From contig CANQBK010000016.1 of the NCBI GenBank assembly GCA_947589485.1, positions 1-35,853 of the forward strand: a stretch of DNA of 35,853 bases, in the 5' to 3' direction. The notes under the pieces are model-generated. The model had not been told where the DNA came from. It ran no database searches and saw only the letters and a list, made by a program, of their open reading frames with translations. This DNA comes from an uncultured Clostridia bacterium (GTDB taxonomy: Bacteria > Bacillota > Clostridia > Oscillospirales > Acutalibacteraceae). Below, in pieces: positions 26,252 to 35,363 of the stretch. The number at the start of each line of letters is the position of its first letter. Positions within the stretch are counted from its first letter, which is position 1. The translations under genes and the position numbers were made by a program.

Positions 26252-28363
26252 ATGAATAAACAGGATAATGAAATAATCCTTGAAACTCTTAAAGAGCAGA
26301 AAGAACCTGTACTTCGGCGTGATTTACAGATTATGACGGGTCTGCTCGAAACCGAGGATTTCAATAACGCAATATCTTTTCTTGAATCAAAAGGTAAAAT
26401 CGTTATACTTAAAAGGAAAAAAATTGCGCTTCCCCAAACAGTCGGATATAAAACCGCAACGATTTCAAGGCAGTCAAAGGCGTTTTCGTTTGCACATTCC
26501 CAAACCGAGGGTGAGGAGGATATATATATACCGTCATCTTCGGCAAAGGGTTCAATGCCCGGCGATGTGGTAATGTTGAAAAATATTTATTCGACCGAAA
26601 AAGGTCCCGCCGGAGAGGTTTATAAAATACTTGAAAAAGGTTCCGGCGTTGTTACCGGCACCATAGAACGTGAGAGAGGCAAAAAGGGAAAGGCTTATAT
26701 TCTGCCCGACAGCGGCTTTTCTTACCGTATCGGCATAGTAAAGGGCGGCGAATTAAAAAGCAAAAACGGCGATAAGGTCAAAGCGGCGATTTCATACGAC
26801 AAAAAAGAGAAACGAGTACGCGCCCGTGTTATAAAAATATACGGAAATTCATCGTCGGCAAAAATTTGTTCCGACGCTATAATAGATAACTGCGGAATAC
26901 CGAGTAAATTTTCGGTAGCCGTAAAACACGAGGCGGCTTTGAAAGCGGCAATGCAGATAACGGACGATGAAATTTCAAAACGTCTTGATTTGCGTGAGGA
27001 ACCGATATTTACAATTGACGGCGAGGACGCAAAAGACCTTGACGATGCCGTGTCGGTCAAAAAACTTGATAACGGCTGGGAACTCGGCGTTCATATTGCA
27101 GATGTATCACATTATGTTACCGAGGGCAGCCGACTTGACGCAGAGGCTATGGAAAGGGGTACGTCCGTTTATTTTGCCGACAGAGTTATACCTATGCTTC
27201 CCACGGAAATATCAAACGGCTGCTGTTCCCTTAATCCAGGCGTAAAAAAACTGACATTTTCAGCCATATTAAATCTGAACGAAAAAGCGGAGCTTATCGA
27301 CTATCGCTTTGAAAAATCCGTAATAGTTTCAAAGGTAAGGGGAGTTTATTCCGAGGTAAATGCAATTTTTGACGGAACCGCAGACGAAACGGTAAAAGAA
27401 AAATATGCACCCGTGTACGATTCCTTGTCGGAGGCAAGAAAGCTCGCCGATTTGCTGAAAGAAAGAGCAAGGCTCAGGGGTAATCTTGATATTGAGAGTA
27501 CGGAGCTGCGTTTTGTGCTTGACCCTCAGGGAGTATGTGTAGGCGTTTCCTCAAGAGAAAGGGGAGAGGCTGAGGAGCTTATAGAACAGTTTATGGTCAC
27601 GGCAAATATGGCTGCCGCACTCTATGCAAAAAGTGCTAATATCCCGTTTGTATATCGTGTGCATGAGGCACCCGAACCCGAACGGCTCGATACTCTTGCA
27701 CAGCTTGCCTCAGCCTGCGGATTTGAAACACGGAGACTGAAAAGCGGAGTCCGTCAAACGGATTTGGCGGCGCTTACGGAAAAGGCAAAGGAAACAAAAT
27801 ATTCACGTCTTATATCCGCCCAAGTCCTCAGAACTATGGCAAAGGCAAAGTATGACCCGCGTCCGCTCGGACATTTCGGGTTGTCCTTGGAAGATTATTG
27901 TCATTTTACGTCGCCCATAAGACGCTACCCCGACACGTCCATACACCGCATATTGTCGGAGCTTGTAAGCGGAGAACCCATTGATAAAATAAACCGTAAA
28001 TATGCGGAATTTGCAAAGCAGTCCGCCGCTATGTCGTCCCGGCGTGAGCTGCGTGCGATGAGAGCGGAGCGAGAGGCGGAAAAATGTTATGCCGCAGAGT
28101 ATATGTGCAGGCATATCGGCGAGGAGCATAACGGAACGGTTTCGGGCATTACAAACAAGGGACTGTTTGTAATGATTGAAAACGGTATAGAGGGCTTTGT
28201 TAATTTCTCCGAAAATGAAAAATCGTTTTTTGAGTTTAACGGCACTACAACTGCAACGGACAGAAAAAGCGGTGTAAGCTATTCAATAGGGGACGAGGTA
28301 AAAATAAAGGTTATTGCGGCAAACGTTTCTCTCGGAACGGTAGATTTTTCACTGTGTGAATGA
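26252..28363 (+). CDS. rnr: Ribonuclease R
   Basis: TIDGEDAKDLDDAVSV, LGVHIADVSHYV, FADRVIPMLPTEISNGCCSLNPG, HFTSPIRRYPDTSIHR and C-terminal S1 domain; AAGGAG before ATG 26252. Confidence 0.96.
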   Translation: MNKQDNEIILETLKEQKEPVLRRDLQIMTGLLETEDFNNAISFLESKGKIVILKRKKIALPQTVGYKTATISRQSKAFSFAHSQTEGEEDIYIPSSSAKGSMPGDVVMLKNIYSTEKGPAGEVYKILEKGSGVVTGTIERERGKKGKAYILPDSGFSYRIGIVKGGELKSKNGDKVKAAISYDKKEKRVRARVIKIYGNSSSAKICSDAIIDNCGIPSKFSVAVKHEAALKAAMQITDDEISKRLDLREEPIFTIDGEDAKDLDDAVSVKKLDNGWELGVHIADVSHYVTEGSRLDAEAMERGTSVYFADRVIPMLPTEISNGCCSLNPGVKKLTFSAILNLNEKAELIDYRFEKSVIVSKVRGVYSEVNAIFDGTADETVKEKYAPVYDSLSEARKLADLLKERARLRGNLDIESTELRFVLDPQGVCVGVSSRERGEAEELIEQFMVTANMAAALYAKSANIPFVYRVHEAPEPERLDTLAQLASACGFETRRLKSGVRQTDLAALTEKAKETKYSRLISAQVLRTMAKAKYDPRPLGHFGLSLEDYCHFTSPIRRYPDTSIHRILSELVSGEPIDKINRKYAEFAKQSAAMSSRRELRAMRAEREAEKCYAAEYMCRHIGEEHNGTVSGITNKGLFVMIENGIEGFVNFSENEKSFFEFNGTTTATDRKSGVSYSIGDEVKIKVIAANVSLGTVDFSLCE

Positions 28364-28524
28364 AATATTCCCGATAAACTGCAATAATTGTATTTTATTG
28401 AAATTAAAAGGAGCTTTTGTCCGTAATTTTAAGTTTTTGTTAGGATTAACGAAATACGGCTTTATTCTTTTGAATTTTTACCCCGAATTAAAAGAATTAA
28501 AAGGAATAAATTTTAAATTTACAG

Positions 28525-28553
28525 TTGATTTTTTTTATTGTTTGTTGTATAAT
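28525..28553 (+). promoter_or_regulatory. Promoter of SRP RNA
   Basis: TTGATT - 17 bp - TATAAT. Confidence 0.75.
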
Positions 28554-28560
28554 AGCTTTG

Positions 28561-28760
28561 TTGCCGTAACAGGTAAAATACAAGACAGAAACATATTTTT
28601 TGATATGTGTGCGGACAGGCGCTGTGCAACGGCGTACCGTGAACCATGTCAGGCGGGGAACCGAGCAGCATTAAGCGTGATATGCGGTGTGATGCAGTTA
28701 GTCTGTTCGTACGCATATCCGAAAATATGTGCCGTTTTTACGGTCTGTCTTGTTTTTTTA
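28561..28760 (+). ncRNA. ffs: Signal recognition particle RNA
   Basis: GTCAGGCGGGGAACCGAGCAGC matches the SRP helix 8 consensus GUCAGGYCCGGAAGGAAGCAGC with compensatory GG/CC change around GGAA; long flanking helix GATATGTGTGCGGACAG / CTGTTCGTACGCATATC and outer ACAAGACAGA / TCTGTCTTGT, then T7; upstream of dnaX. Exact ends estimated. Confidence 0.9.
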
Positions 28761-28803
28761 AGTTGTTTTTGTTCTTTATATTTTTTGAAAGGGACGTGAT
28801 AAA

Positions 28804-30387
28804 ATGTATAGAGTATTATACAGAAAGTACCGTCCCCGTTTTTTTTCTGATGTTATCGGTCAGACCCAGGTAACCGATACATTAAGGAATGAGCTTAAAG
28901 CAAACAGAGCGGCACACGCTTATCTTTTTACAGGCTCAAGAGGAACGGGTAAAACTACCTGTTCAAAAATACTCGCAAAAGCCGTTAATTGTCTTGACCC
29001 TCATGACGGCGACCCGTGCGGTGTTTGTGAAATTTGTCGTGGTATTGATAACGGGAGCATAATGGACGTTGTCGAAATAGACGCGGCAAGCAACAACGGT
29101 GTCGATGATGTGCGTATGCTTCGCGAGGAGGCAAATTTTACTCCGGCAAGTGCTAAATACAGGGTTTATATTATCGACGAAGTTCACATGCTTTCAATAG
29201 GGGCGTTCAACGCTTTACTTAAAACACTGGAAGAACCGCCCGAACACGTTATATTTATACTTGCAACAACTGAGGTGCATAAACTGCCCGCAACCATAGT
29301 GTCAAGGTGTCAGCGGTTCGATTTCCGCAGAATATCGCCGCAGGATATAGCTCAAAGGTTGGAGTTTGTTTGCGGCAAAGAAAATACAGCCATAAGCCAT
29401 GAGGCGGCTCTTCTTATTGCCGGTGCGGCGGACGGTGCAATGCGCGACGCGCTTTCCCTGCTTGACCGATGTATGGGTGACGGTGCCGAAATAACGGAAG
29501 AAAGCGTCAGAAAAATGGTCGGTATTGCCGACAAGGAACACTTGTTCCGTCTTACCGAAGCTGTTGCGGAACAAAACGCCGCAGGAGCTATACAAATAGT
29601 CGGTCAGCTCTATGATTCGTCGAAAGATATGGTAAGGCTGTGTGAGGAACTGACCGAGTACTTCCGTTCGATTATGCTTATCAAGGCAATGAAACGTCCC
29701 CGTGATGTTTTGGTTATGTCGGAAGACGATTTTGCCAAAGCAAGTGCCTTGGCAGAAAAATTAAAACTCTCCTTTGTGATAGAATCTATCGGCATTTTGC
29801 AGGACTCTAAAGAAAAAATGCTTAGGGGAGCCAACAGGCGAACCGAAACGGAAATGGCGGTTATACGGCTATGTACGCCAAACAGCAGTTCGGCTGATGT
29901 TTCGGCTCTTGAATCGAGAATAGCCGCCCTTGAAAAAGCGGTGGATTCTATTAAGGCTAACGGTTTACCCCACGAAGAAAGCAAACCGGTACAGCGTGCT
30001 CTTCCGTCGGCGCCGATTAAAAGACCGACACGGGAGGAAATGGAAAAGCTCAGACGCGATGCCGTTCCTATGACACAATGGCCCGACGTCGTTGAAGATA
30101 TAAAAAAATATTCGCATACCGTAGGGTCGGGCTTTGAGGGAAGCACGGCTTATATAAGCGGAAAATACGTTTTGGTCGATTCTCGGAACGATATATGTTT
30201 TGAACTGCTCCGAAAACCTGCTCAGCGTGATAAAATGCGTGATTCCATAAAACGCATAACGGGAAAGGAATATAAGCTGGGACGATATTCCTATCCGGAC
30301 GAAGAAAAATCCGAAGATGCCCTTACAAAATTGGCGTCTGATTTAAAATCGGCGGGTATACCCGTTGAGGATATAAATAAAAAATAA
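28804..30387 (+). CDS. dnaX: DNA polymerase III subunit gamma/tau
   Basis: LYRKYRPRFFSDVIGQTQVTDTL, GSRGTGKTTCSKILAKAVNC, EIDAASNNGVDDVR, YIIDEVHMLS, KTLEEPPEHVIFILATTE. Confidence 0.97.
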   Translation: MYRVLYRKYRPRFFSDVIGQTQVTDTLRNELKANRAAHAYLFTGSRGTGKTTCSKILAKAVNCLDPHDGDPCGVCEICRGIDNGSIMDVVEIDAASNNGVDDVRMLREEANFTPASAKYRVYIIDEVHMLSIGAFNALLKTLEEPPEHVIFILATTEVHKLPATIVSRCQRFDFRRISPQDIAQRLEFVCGKENTAISHEAALLIAGAADGAMRDALSLLDRCMGDGAEITEESVRKMVGIADKEHLFRLTEAVAEQNAAGAIQIVGQLYDSSKDMVRLCEELTEYFRSIMLIKAMKRPRDVLVMSEDDFAKASALAEKLKLSFVIESIGILQDSKEKMLRGANRRTETEMAVIRLCTPNSSSADVSALESRIAALEKAVDSIKANGLPHEESKPVQRALPSAPIKRPTREEMEKLRRDAVPMTQWPDVVEDIKKYSHTVGSGFEGSTAYISGKYVLVDSRNDICFELLRKPAQRDKMRDSIKRITGKEYKLGRYSYPDEEKSEDALTKLASDLKSAGIPVEDINKK

Positions 30388-30411
30388 AAACAGAAAACGG
30401 AGGAAAATGCA

Positions 30412-30765
30412 ATGAAAGCAAGATTACCCAAAGGTTACGAAAAAAGCGGCGGTCCGACAAATATCCAACAGCTTGCACGTCAAGCTCAGAAAATGCAGGA
30501 AGAAATGGATTCGGCAAGCAAGGAACTTGAGGAAAAGGAGTACTCTGCAACAGCAGGAGGCGGAGCGGTTACCGCTGTTGTTACCGGAAAATTGGAGGTC
30601 AAGTCTCTTGAGATAAAAAAAGATGTTGTGGACCCCGAAGATATTGATATGCTGTCCGATTTGATAATAGCTTCCGTTAATATGGCAATTAACGATGCTC
30701 GGAACGAAAGGTCCGATATAATGGACAAGATTTCGGGCGGGCTTAATGTTCCGGGACTGTTCTGA
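30412..30765 (+). CDS. YbaB/EbfC family nucleoid-associated protein
   Basis: [38 protein letters not shown]...[19 protein letters not shown]; dnaX-ybaB-recR synteny. Confidence 0.95.
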   Translation: MKARLPKGYEKSGGPTNIQQLARQAQKMQEEMDSASKELEEKEYSATAGGGAVTAVVTGKLEVKSLEIKKDVVDPEDIDMLSDLIIASVNMAINDARNERSDIMDKISGGLNVPGLF

Positions 30766-30767
30766 TT

Positions 30768-31370
30768 ATGCCGGAATACAGTGTAGCATCGTTATCAAGG
30801 CTTGTAGAACAATTTGAACGTTTGCCGGGTATAGGTCATAAATCGGCAACAAGGCTTGCTTATTATGTGATTTCAATGCCTGAAAGCGAAGCAAAAAAAC
30901 TTTCGGACGCGATACTTGACGCACATAAAAAAATCCACCGTTGCCGTATATGCTGCAACCTTACGGATACAGACGTCTGTTCAATATGCTCGGACGTTCG
31001 GCGCGACAAATCAATAATTTGTGTTGTTGAAAATTCCCGCGATGTTGCGGCTCTTGAAAAAACAGGTGAATTTAACGCGGTATATCATATACTCCACGGT
31101 GTTATATCGCCCATTAACGGGGTCGGTCCCGATATGATTACGGTAAAAGAGCTTCTCAGCAGGCTTAATGACGATGTTGTCAAAGAGGTTATTATGGCGA
31201 CAAATGCTACCGTTGAGGGCGAAGCAACGGCAATGTATATTTCCAAACTGATTAAGCCTTTGGGCATAAAGGTTACAAGGCTTGCATACGGTATTCCGGT
31301 GGGCGGTGACCTTGAGTATGCCGACGAAGTGACGCTTTCAAGAGCTATAAAGGGCAGAAACGAAATATAA
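30768..31370 (+). CDS. recR: Recombination mediator protein RecR
   Basis: [32 protein letters not shown] zinc finger, [36 protein letters not shown]. Confidence 0.97.
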   Translation: MPEYSVASLSRLVEQFERLPGIGHKSATRLAYYVISMPESEAKKLSDAILDAHKKIHRCRICCNLTDTDVCSICSDVRRDKSIICVVENSRDVAALEKTGEFNAVYHILHGVISPINGVGPDMITVKELLSRLNDDVVKEVIMATNATVEGEATAMYISKLIKPLGIKVTRLAYGIPVGGDLEYADEVTLSRAIKGRNEI

Positions 31371-31395
31371 CCTATTCTTTGGAAAGGAGTTTTTC

Positions 31396-31860
31396 ATGGC
31401 AAAGGAATCTCTTAAAACCATAGCAAAAAACAAAAAGGCGTTTCATGAGTACTTTGTCATGGAAAGCCTTGAAGCCGGTATAGAACTTATGGGAACCGAA
31501 GTTAAATCCATAAGGCAGGGCAGGGTCAATCTTAAAGATTCATGGTGTACTGTCGATAACGGTGAAGTATTTGCAAAAGGAATCCATATAAGTCAATACG
31601 AACAGGGAAATATATATAATCACGAGCCCACAAGAGTACGGAGACTGCTTTTGCACAAAAGGGAAATTTTGCGTCTTTACGGTACTTTAAAGCAGGAGGG
31701 TTATTCCCTTGTGCCGATTTCAATGTATTTTAAAGGTTCCAAAATAAAACTTCAGATAGGACTTTGCAAGGGCAAAAAGCTGTACGATAAGCGCAGTGAT
31801 ATGGCGGCAAAGGCTGCAAAACGTGATATGGAACGTGCAGTAAAAATAAGGAACCGCTGA
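31396..31860 (+). CDS. smpB: SsrA-binding protein SmpB
   Basis: [37 protein letters not shown]...[29 protein letters not shown]. Confidence 0.97.
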   Translation: MAKESLKTIAKNKKAFHEYFVMESLEAGIELMGTEVKSIRQGRVNLKDSWCTVDNGEVFAKGIHISQYEQGNIYNHEPTRVRRLLLHKREILRLYGTLKQEGYSLVPISMYFKGSKIKLQIGLCKGKKLYDKRSDMAAKAAKRDMERAVKIRNR

Positions 31861-31962
31861 TATTTCGGGATTGTGTTTTACTTGGTTTGTGCATTGAAAA
31901 TCCACGTTATATGCACCGGTATAAATGTTATACAGTATTAATATAAGTTTCATATTATATAT

Positions 31963-32318
31963 GGGGGCGTAAAGGTTTCGACAGGGAGTATGAGCTTCGG
32001 CAAGCGAGCAGCGGCACTGTGGAACCGCTATAAAATCCGCAGATTTTAAAATTAAACGACAACAATAAAACTGTTGCTATTGCCGCTTAATTAAGCGCAA
32101 TCGTTCTTAACGAAAGTACCACGGTTCATTAAGAGCGTCGATTAGTGGTGAACGTGAACAAAACAATGCTTTGGGTTTTGTCATGAATTAAAAGCTACCG
32201 AAACACGGAGTTTGCTGCCGGACGCCGTGTCGGGGGAATCTCAATTTGGCAGATGCGCTCGGAGAAAACCGTTGTAAGTGCTTTTTGGACAGGGGTTCAA
32301 TTCCCCTCGCCTCCACCA
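31963..32318 (+). ncRNA. ssrA: tmRNA
   Basis: GGGGGCGTAAAGGTTTCGACAGGG 5' end; CAGGGGTTCAATTCCCCTCGCCTCCACCA 3' end with 7-bp acceptor stem; ORF ending NDNNKTVAIAA-stop; directly downstream of smpB. Confidence 0.96.
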
Positions 32319-32378
32319 TATTTTTATATTTTGGTAGTTTAATTTAACTGAGAAGTATAGCAATAATCGCTTTTATTA

Positions 32379-32495
32379 CTATGTCATAGCTTTTTTGGTA
32401 ACACGATATGACATTTTGGTAACAAATATGGTAACACCAAACCGTTGATTTTTTAATACTTTCCTATTATATAATAGATTTAAGAAGAGTGTCGT
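32379..32495 (-). pseudogene. Possible remnant of a tyrosine-integrase C-terminal tail next to the tmRNA 3' end
   Basis: Minus-strand reading TLLLNLLYNRKVLKNQRFGVTIFVTKMSYRVTKKAMT-stop ends 61 bp from the tmRNA CCA; resembles the repeated V-T-K tails of some Firmicute phage/ICE integrases. No upstream catalytic domain. Confidence 0.35.
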
Positions 32496-32561
32496 TAAGT
32501 ATATTATATTTAGGCTCTATGTCAATAGTTGGGGTAAACCGGAAAAAAGTATATTAGAATA

Positions 32562-32598
32562 AGCAAGCGATAACAAATCAAGCTGTCGCTTGTTTTGT
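32562..32598 (+). terminator. Terminator-like hairpin between tmRNA and apt
   Basis: CAAGCGATA...TGTCGCTTGTTTTGTGTTT; 7-bp perfect stem followed by TTTT. Confidence 0.65.
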
Positions 32599-32698
32599 GT
32601 TTGACAAGAAAAGATATGTAAAATACGATTACGGAAACGCTTGAAAAACTTGTAACCGTAAGCATTACGTTTAAGAATTTTAATAAGGAGATGGAGTT

Positions 32699-33226
32699 TT
32701 GAATAAGACGCTGAAAGAGTATGTAACGGATATTCCCGATTTTCCAAAAGAAGGGATACTGTTTCATGATATTACATCTGTCATTCAAAGCAGCGAAGGA
32801 CTTAAGCTCGCTGTTGAGGGTCTTTTAGAGTCGGTAAAAGAGCTTGAATTTGACAGCATTGCAGGAATTGAAACAAGAGGCTTTATTTTCGGAGCAATTC
32901 TGGCTGAAAGGCTTGGAAAAGGGCTTGTACTGGTACGAAAAAAAGGAAAGCTCCCAAGAAAGACGATTTCGGAAAGTTATGCGTTGGAATACGGAACAGA
33001 AAAAATTGAAATACATATAGATGCTGTAAAACCGGGAGAGAAAGTATTGATTGTAGATGACCTGATTGCGACAGGCGGTACGGTAAAAGCAGCGGCAAAT
33101 TTGATAGAAAGGCTCGGAGGAGAGGTTGCAGGAGCAGTGTTTCTGATTGAGCTTGTCGGACTTAACGGACGTGAAAAATTAAAAAATTACCCTGTCCGTT
33201 CCGTAATTACCTACGAAGGAAAGTGA
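32699..33226 (+). CDS. apt: Adenine phosphoribosyltransferase
   Basis: IPDFPKEGILFHDITSVI, GIETRGFIFGAILAERLGKGLVLVRKKGKLP, VLIVDDLIATGGTVKAA; AAGGAG RBS, TTG start. Confidence 0.96.
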   Translation: MNKTLKEYVTDIPDFPKEGILFHDITSVIQSSEGLKLAVEGLLESVKELEFDSIAGIETRGFIFGAILAERLGKGLVLVRKKGKLPRKTISESYALEYGTEKIEIHIDAVKPGEKVLIVDDLIATGGTVKAAANLIERLGGEVAGAVFLIELVGLNGREKLKNYPVRSVITYEGK

Positions 33227-33316
33227 CGGTAATTGATTGAAATTATCGGTGCAATGTATGATAAAGTCGGACAGCTCAAACAACTTATGACAAATCGAGT
33301 ACAGAGTTTTAATAGG

Positions 33317-33352
33317 AACACCGCCGAAATTTTAAATATCGACGGTATTATT
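33317..33352 (+). terminator. Hairpin downstream of apt, possible terminator
   Basis: ACACCGCCGAAATT-TTAA-ATATCGACGGTATT imperfect inverted repeat followed by A/T-rich ATTTATT. Confidence 0.4.
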
Positions 33353-33425
33353 TATTGATTTTAAGTTTATGTACATTATGTGTTTTCGGAATGTTGTATT
33401 ACAATTTAAATTTATTCATAAAATT

Positions 33426-35336
33426 CTATAAAAAGTTTTTTATATCTTCGGGTAAGGAAATTTGCTGAGCTTGTTCTCCGGGACGTTTAAACTCTATTTT
33501 ATTGTCGCTGTATATTTTTATAATTCCCAGCTTTCTGCTGTTGTCTGAATATATATGTAGTCTTGTGCAGCCGTTTGCCGGTTCCTCCTGATAATTATAA
33601 TTTTTAATTATATTTTTTATCTTATCTGTAATGTCAAATGAAGTTTCAGGCGGTGTAATTGCTGTATTAATAGTTGCCTGATTATTTGCTGTACTAATAG
33701 CTGCCTGAGTATTTGGTGTATTAATAACGGTTTGAGTATTTGCTGTATTAATAGTTGTCTGAGTATTTGGTGTATTAATAAATGTTTGAGTGTTTGCTGT
33801 ATTAATAGTTGTCTGAGTATTTGGTGTATTAATAAATGTTTGAGTGTTTGCTGTATTAATAGCTGTCTGAGTATTTGCTGTATTAATAGTTGCCTGAGTA
33901 TTTGGTGTATTAATAACGGTTTGAGTATTCGTTGTATTAGTAGCTGTTTGAGTATTTGCTGTTTGTTTATTGATATTCTGTGGTTTTACCTCAGAATAAA
34001 TTATATCGCCATCGGGTATGCGGGCAGACATATTATACTGTTCGGCAAGAGCAGTCATTTTAAATTCGGCGGTCGGCTGAATCTTATGTACTAATTGTTC
34101 AAGTTCGTTAAGGCTAACATTAAAAAATTCCTTACGTTTATTAATCTTATTAAGACGTTTATTATCAAGAGCCTTATGGAGCATAGTTTCAAGCTCTATG
34201 GCATTATCGGAAAAAATAAAGCAATGTACGTCAAACGGAAACGGCACGCTTGCGTTTGACAGTTCATCAATTCTGTCCTGTGGCTCAATACGTCTTGTCA
34301 TTCCTACTTTAAATACATTTTCGCCGAACGAGCCTATATTACTTATAACATATACATTTCCTGCCTGTCCGTTCTGGAGGTTAATTATCTGCTCTTTTTT
34401 ATCTTCAACATTGTTCAGCATATTTTCAAGCTCCGCAAGCCTTTGCTTTAGTTTTTCCATTTCATCATCATTGGCGGTGGAAATAGAAATCTTAACATTT
34501 TCTATTTCATTTTGATATTTTTTCTCTTCTTTTTCAATATGCTTTTGCTGTTGTTGTAATATTCTTTGTTCTTCTGCTTCCTGCCTCATCTGTTCCTTGA
34601 TAGCTTTTTGTTCTTCCTTTATTCGTTCCTTTTGGGCGTAATATTCGTACTCAATATCAACAGCTTCCATATAGTATACAACAAGCTCATCTATAAATTT
34701 TTTAAGAGTAGGAGCGATACTCTGATTGCCGTTAGCGGTTATCTCATAGTAACGCTTTGTTACGCTGTTGACTTTTTCTTTTGCTTTATCCGCTGTGCCG
34801 AAACGTAAATTAAGAAGTATGTTTTGCAGTTCGGCTTCGAGTCCCAGTATCATAAGCTGATATAACGCCTTATTTGTTTTTGTTGTATAACGATTCTCAT
34901 ATTTAAGTATTAGTTTTTTAATATTGGTTTTGTTTGCACTGAATAATTTCCTTAAATCAGGAACATCAAGGCAATTATAATGAATTTCAGATATATGAGT
35001 AAAAAGGGAGAAAGTATTAATTATCATATTGGGAGCTTCGGGTTCATTATTCATATCAGCCTTAACAGCTTTTTGAGCGGCTTTGATAATGGTTTTTAGA
35101 GATTCTGTTTTTAACCGTGTTTTTTTCAGCTCATCATCAGCCTTTGCCTTAGCGTCATTTAGGCTTTTGATTTGTTCGGTCAATGCCTCTATTTCTTTTT
35201 TTAAATCCGACAGCTTTTGTCCGCTTATCGTATTGTACAAGTCCGTATTTTCCGCTTGAAGTCTTGCCAGTTCACGTTTTAATCTTTCATTTTCTTCTTT
35301 TATTTGATTCACTTGAAATATATCCGATATTCCCAT
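33426..35336 (-). CDS. Coiled-coil protein with GIY-YIG (T5orf172/Mug113-type) nuclease domain, DUF4041-like central region and NTQT repeat linker
   Basis: N-terminal coiled coil; central RLKTESLKTIIKAAQKAVKADMN..; NVYVISNIGSFGENVFKVGMTRRIEPQDRIDELSNASVPFPFDVHCFIFSDNAIELETMLHKALDNKRLNKINKRKEFFNV is T5orf172/GIY-YIG-like. ATG 35336 has AAAGG upstream. Confidence 0.82.
   Translation of the reverse strand: MGISDIFQVNQIKEENERLKRELARLQAENTDLYNTISGQKLSDLKKEIEALTEQIKSLNDAKAKADDELKKTRLKTESLKTIIKAAQKAVKADMNNEPEAPNMIINTFSLFTHISEIHYNCLDVPDLRKLFSANKTNIKKLILKYENRYTTKTNKALYQLMILGLEAELQNILLNLRFGTADKAKEKVNSVTKRYYEITANGNQSIAPTLKKFIDELVVYYMEAVDIEYEYYAQKERIKEEQKAIKEQMRQEAEEQRILQQQQKHIEKEEKKYQNEIENVKISISTANDDEMEKLKQRLAELENMLNNVEDKKEQIINLQNGQAGNVYVISNIGSFGENVFKVGMTRRIEPQDRIDELSNASVPFPFDVHCFIFSDNAIELETMLHKALDNKRLNKINKRKEFFNVSLNELEQLVHKIQPTAEFKMTALAEQYNMSARIPDGDIIYSEVKPQNINKQTANTQTATNTTNTQTVINTPNTQATINTANTQTAINTANTQTFINTPNTQTTINTANTQTFINTPNTQTTINTANTQTVINTPNTQAAISTANNQATINTAITPPETSFDITDKIKNIIKNYNYQEEPANGCTRLHIYSDNSRKLGIIKIYSDNKIEFKRPGEQAQQISLPEDIKNFL
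33657..33965 (-). repeat. In-frame minisatellite (21-bp units, partly in 42-bp higher-order repeats) in the GIY-YIG gene
   Basis: On plus strand, alternating GTATTTGGTGTATTAATAAATGTTTGA / GTGTTTGCTGTATTAATAGTTGTCTGA; encodes (A/P)NTQTxINT repeats. Confidence 0.9.
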
Positions 35337-35363
35337 AATTTTACACAACCTTTATGTTTTTAC

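Noticed and set aside
28356-28799. 147-aa plus-strand ORF
   Set aside because: Overlaps the SRP RNA gene and its promoter; not protein-like.
32319-33400. Intact prophage or integrative element at ssrA
   Set aside because: No intact integrase and no second tmRNA 3' repeat seen; only a possible tail remnant.
33657-33965. CRISPR-like periodic repeats
   Set aside because: Units are contiguous 21-bp coding repeats without unique spacers, within an intact ORF; it is a protein minisatellite.
33732-34094. Plus-strand ORF MSICCINSCLSIWCINKCL...
   Set aside because: Antisense translation of the minisatellite in the GIY-YIG gene; low-complexity artifact with no RBS.
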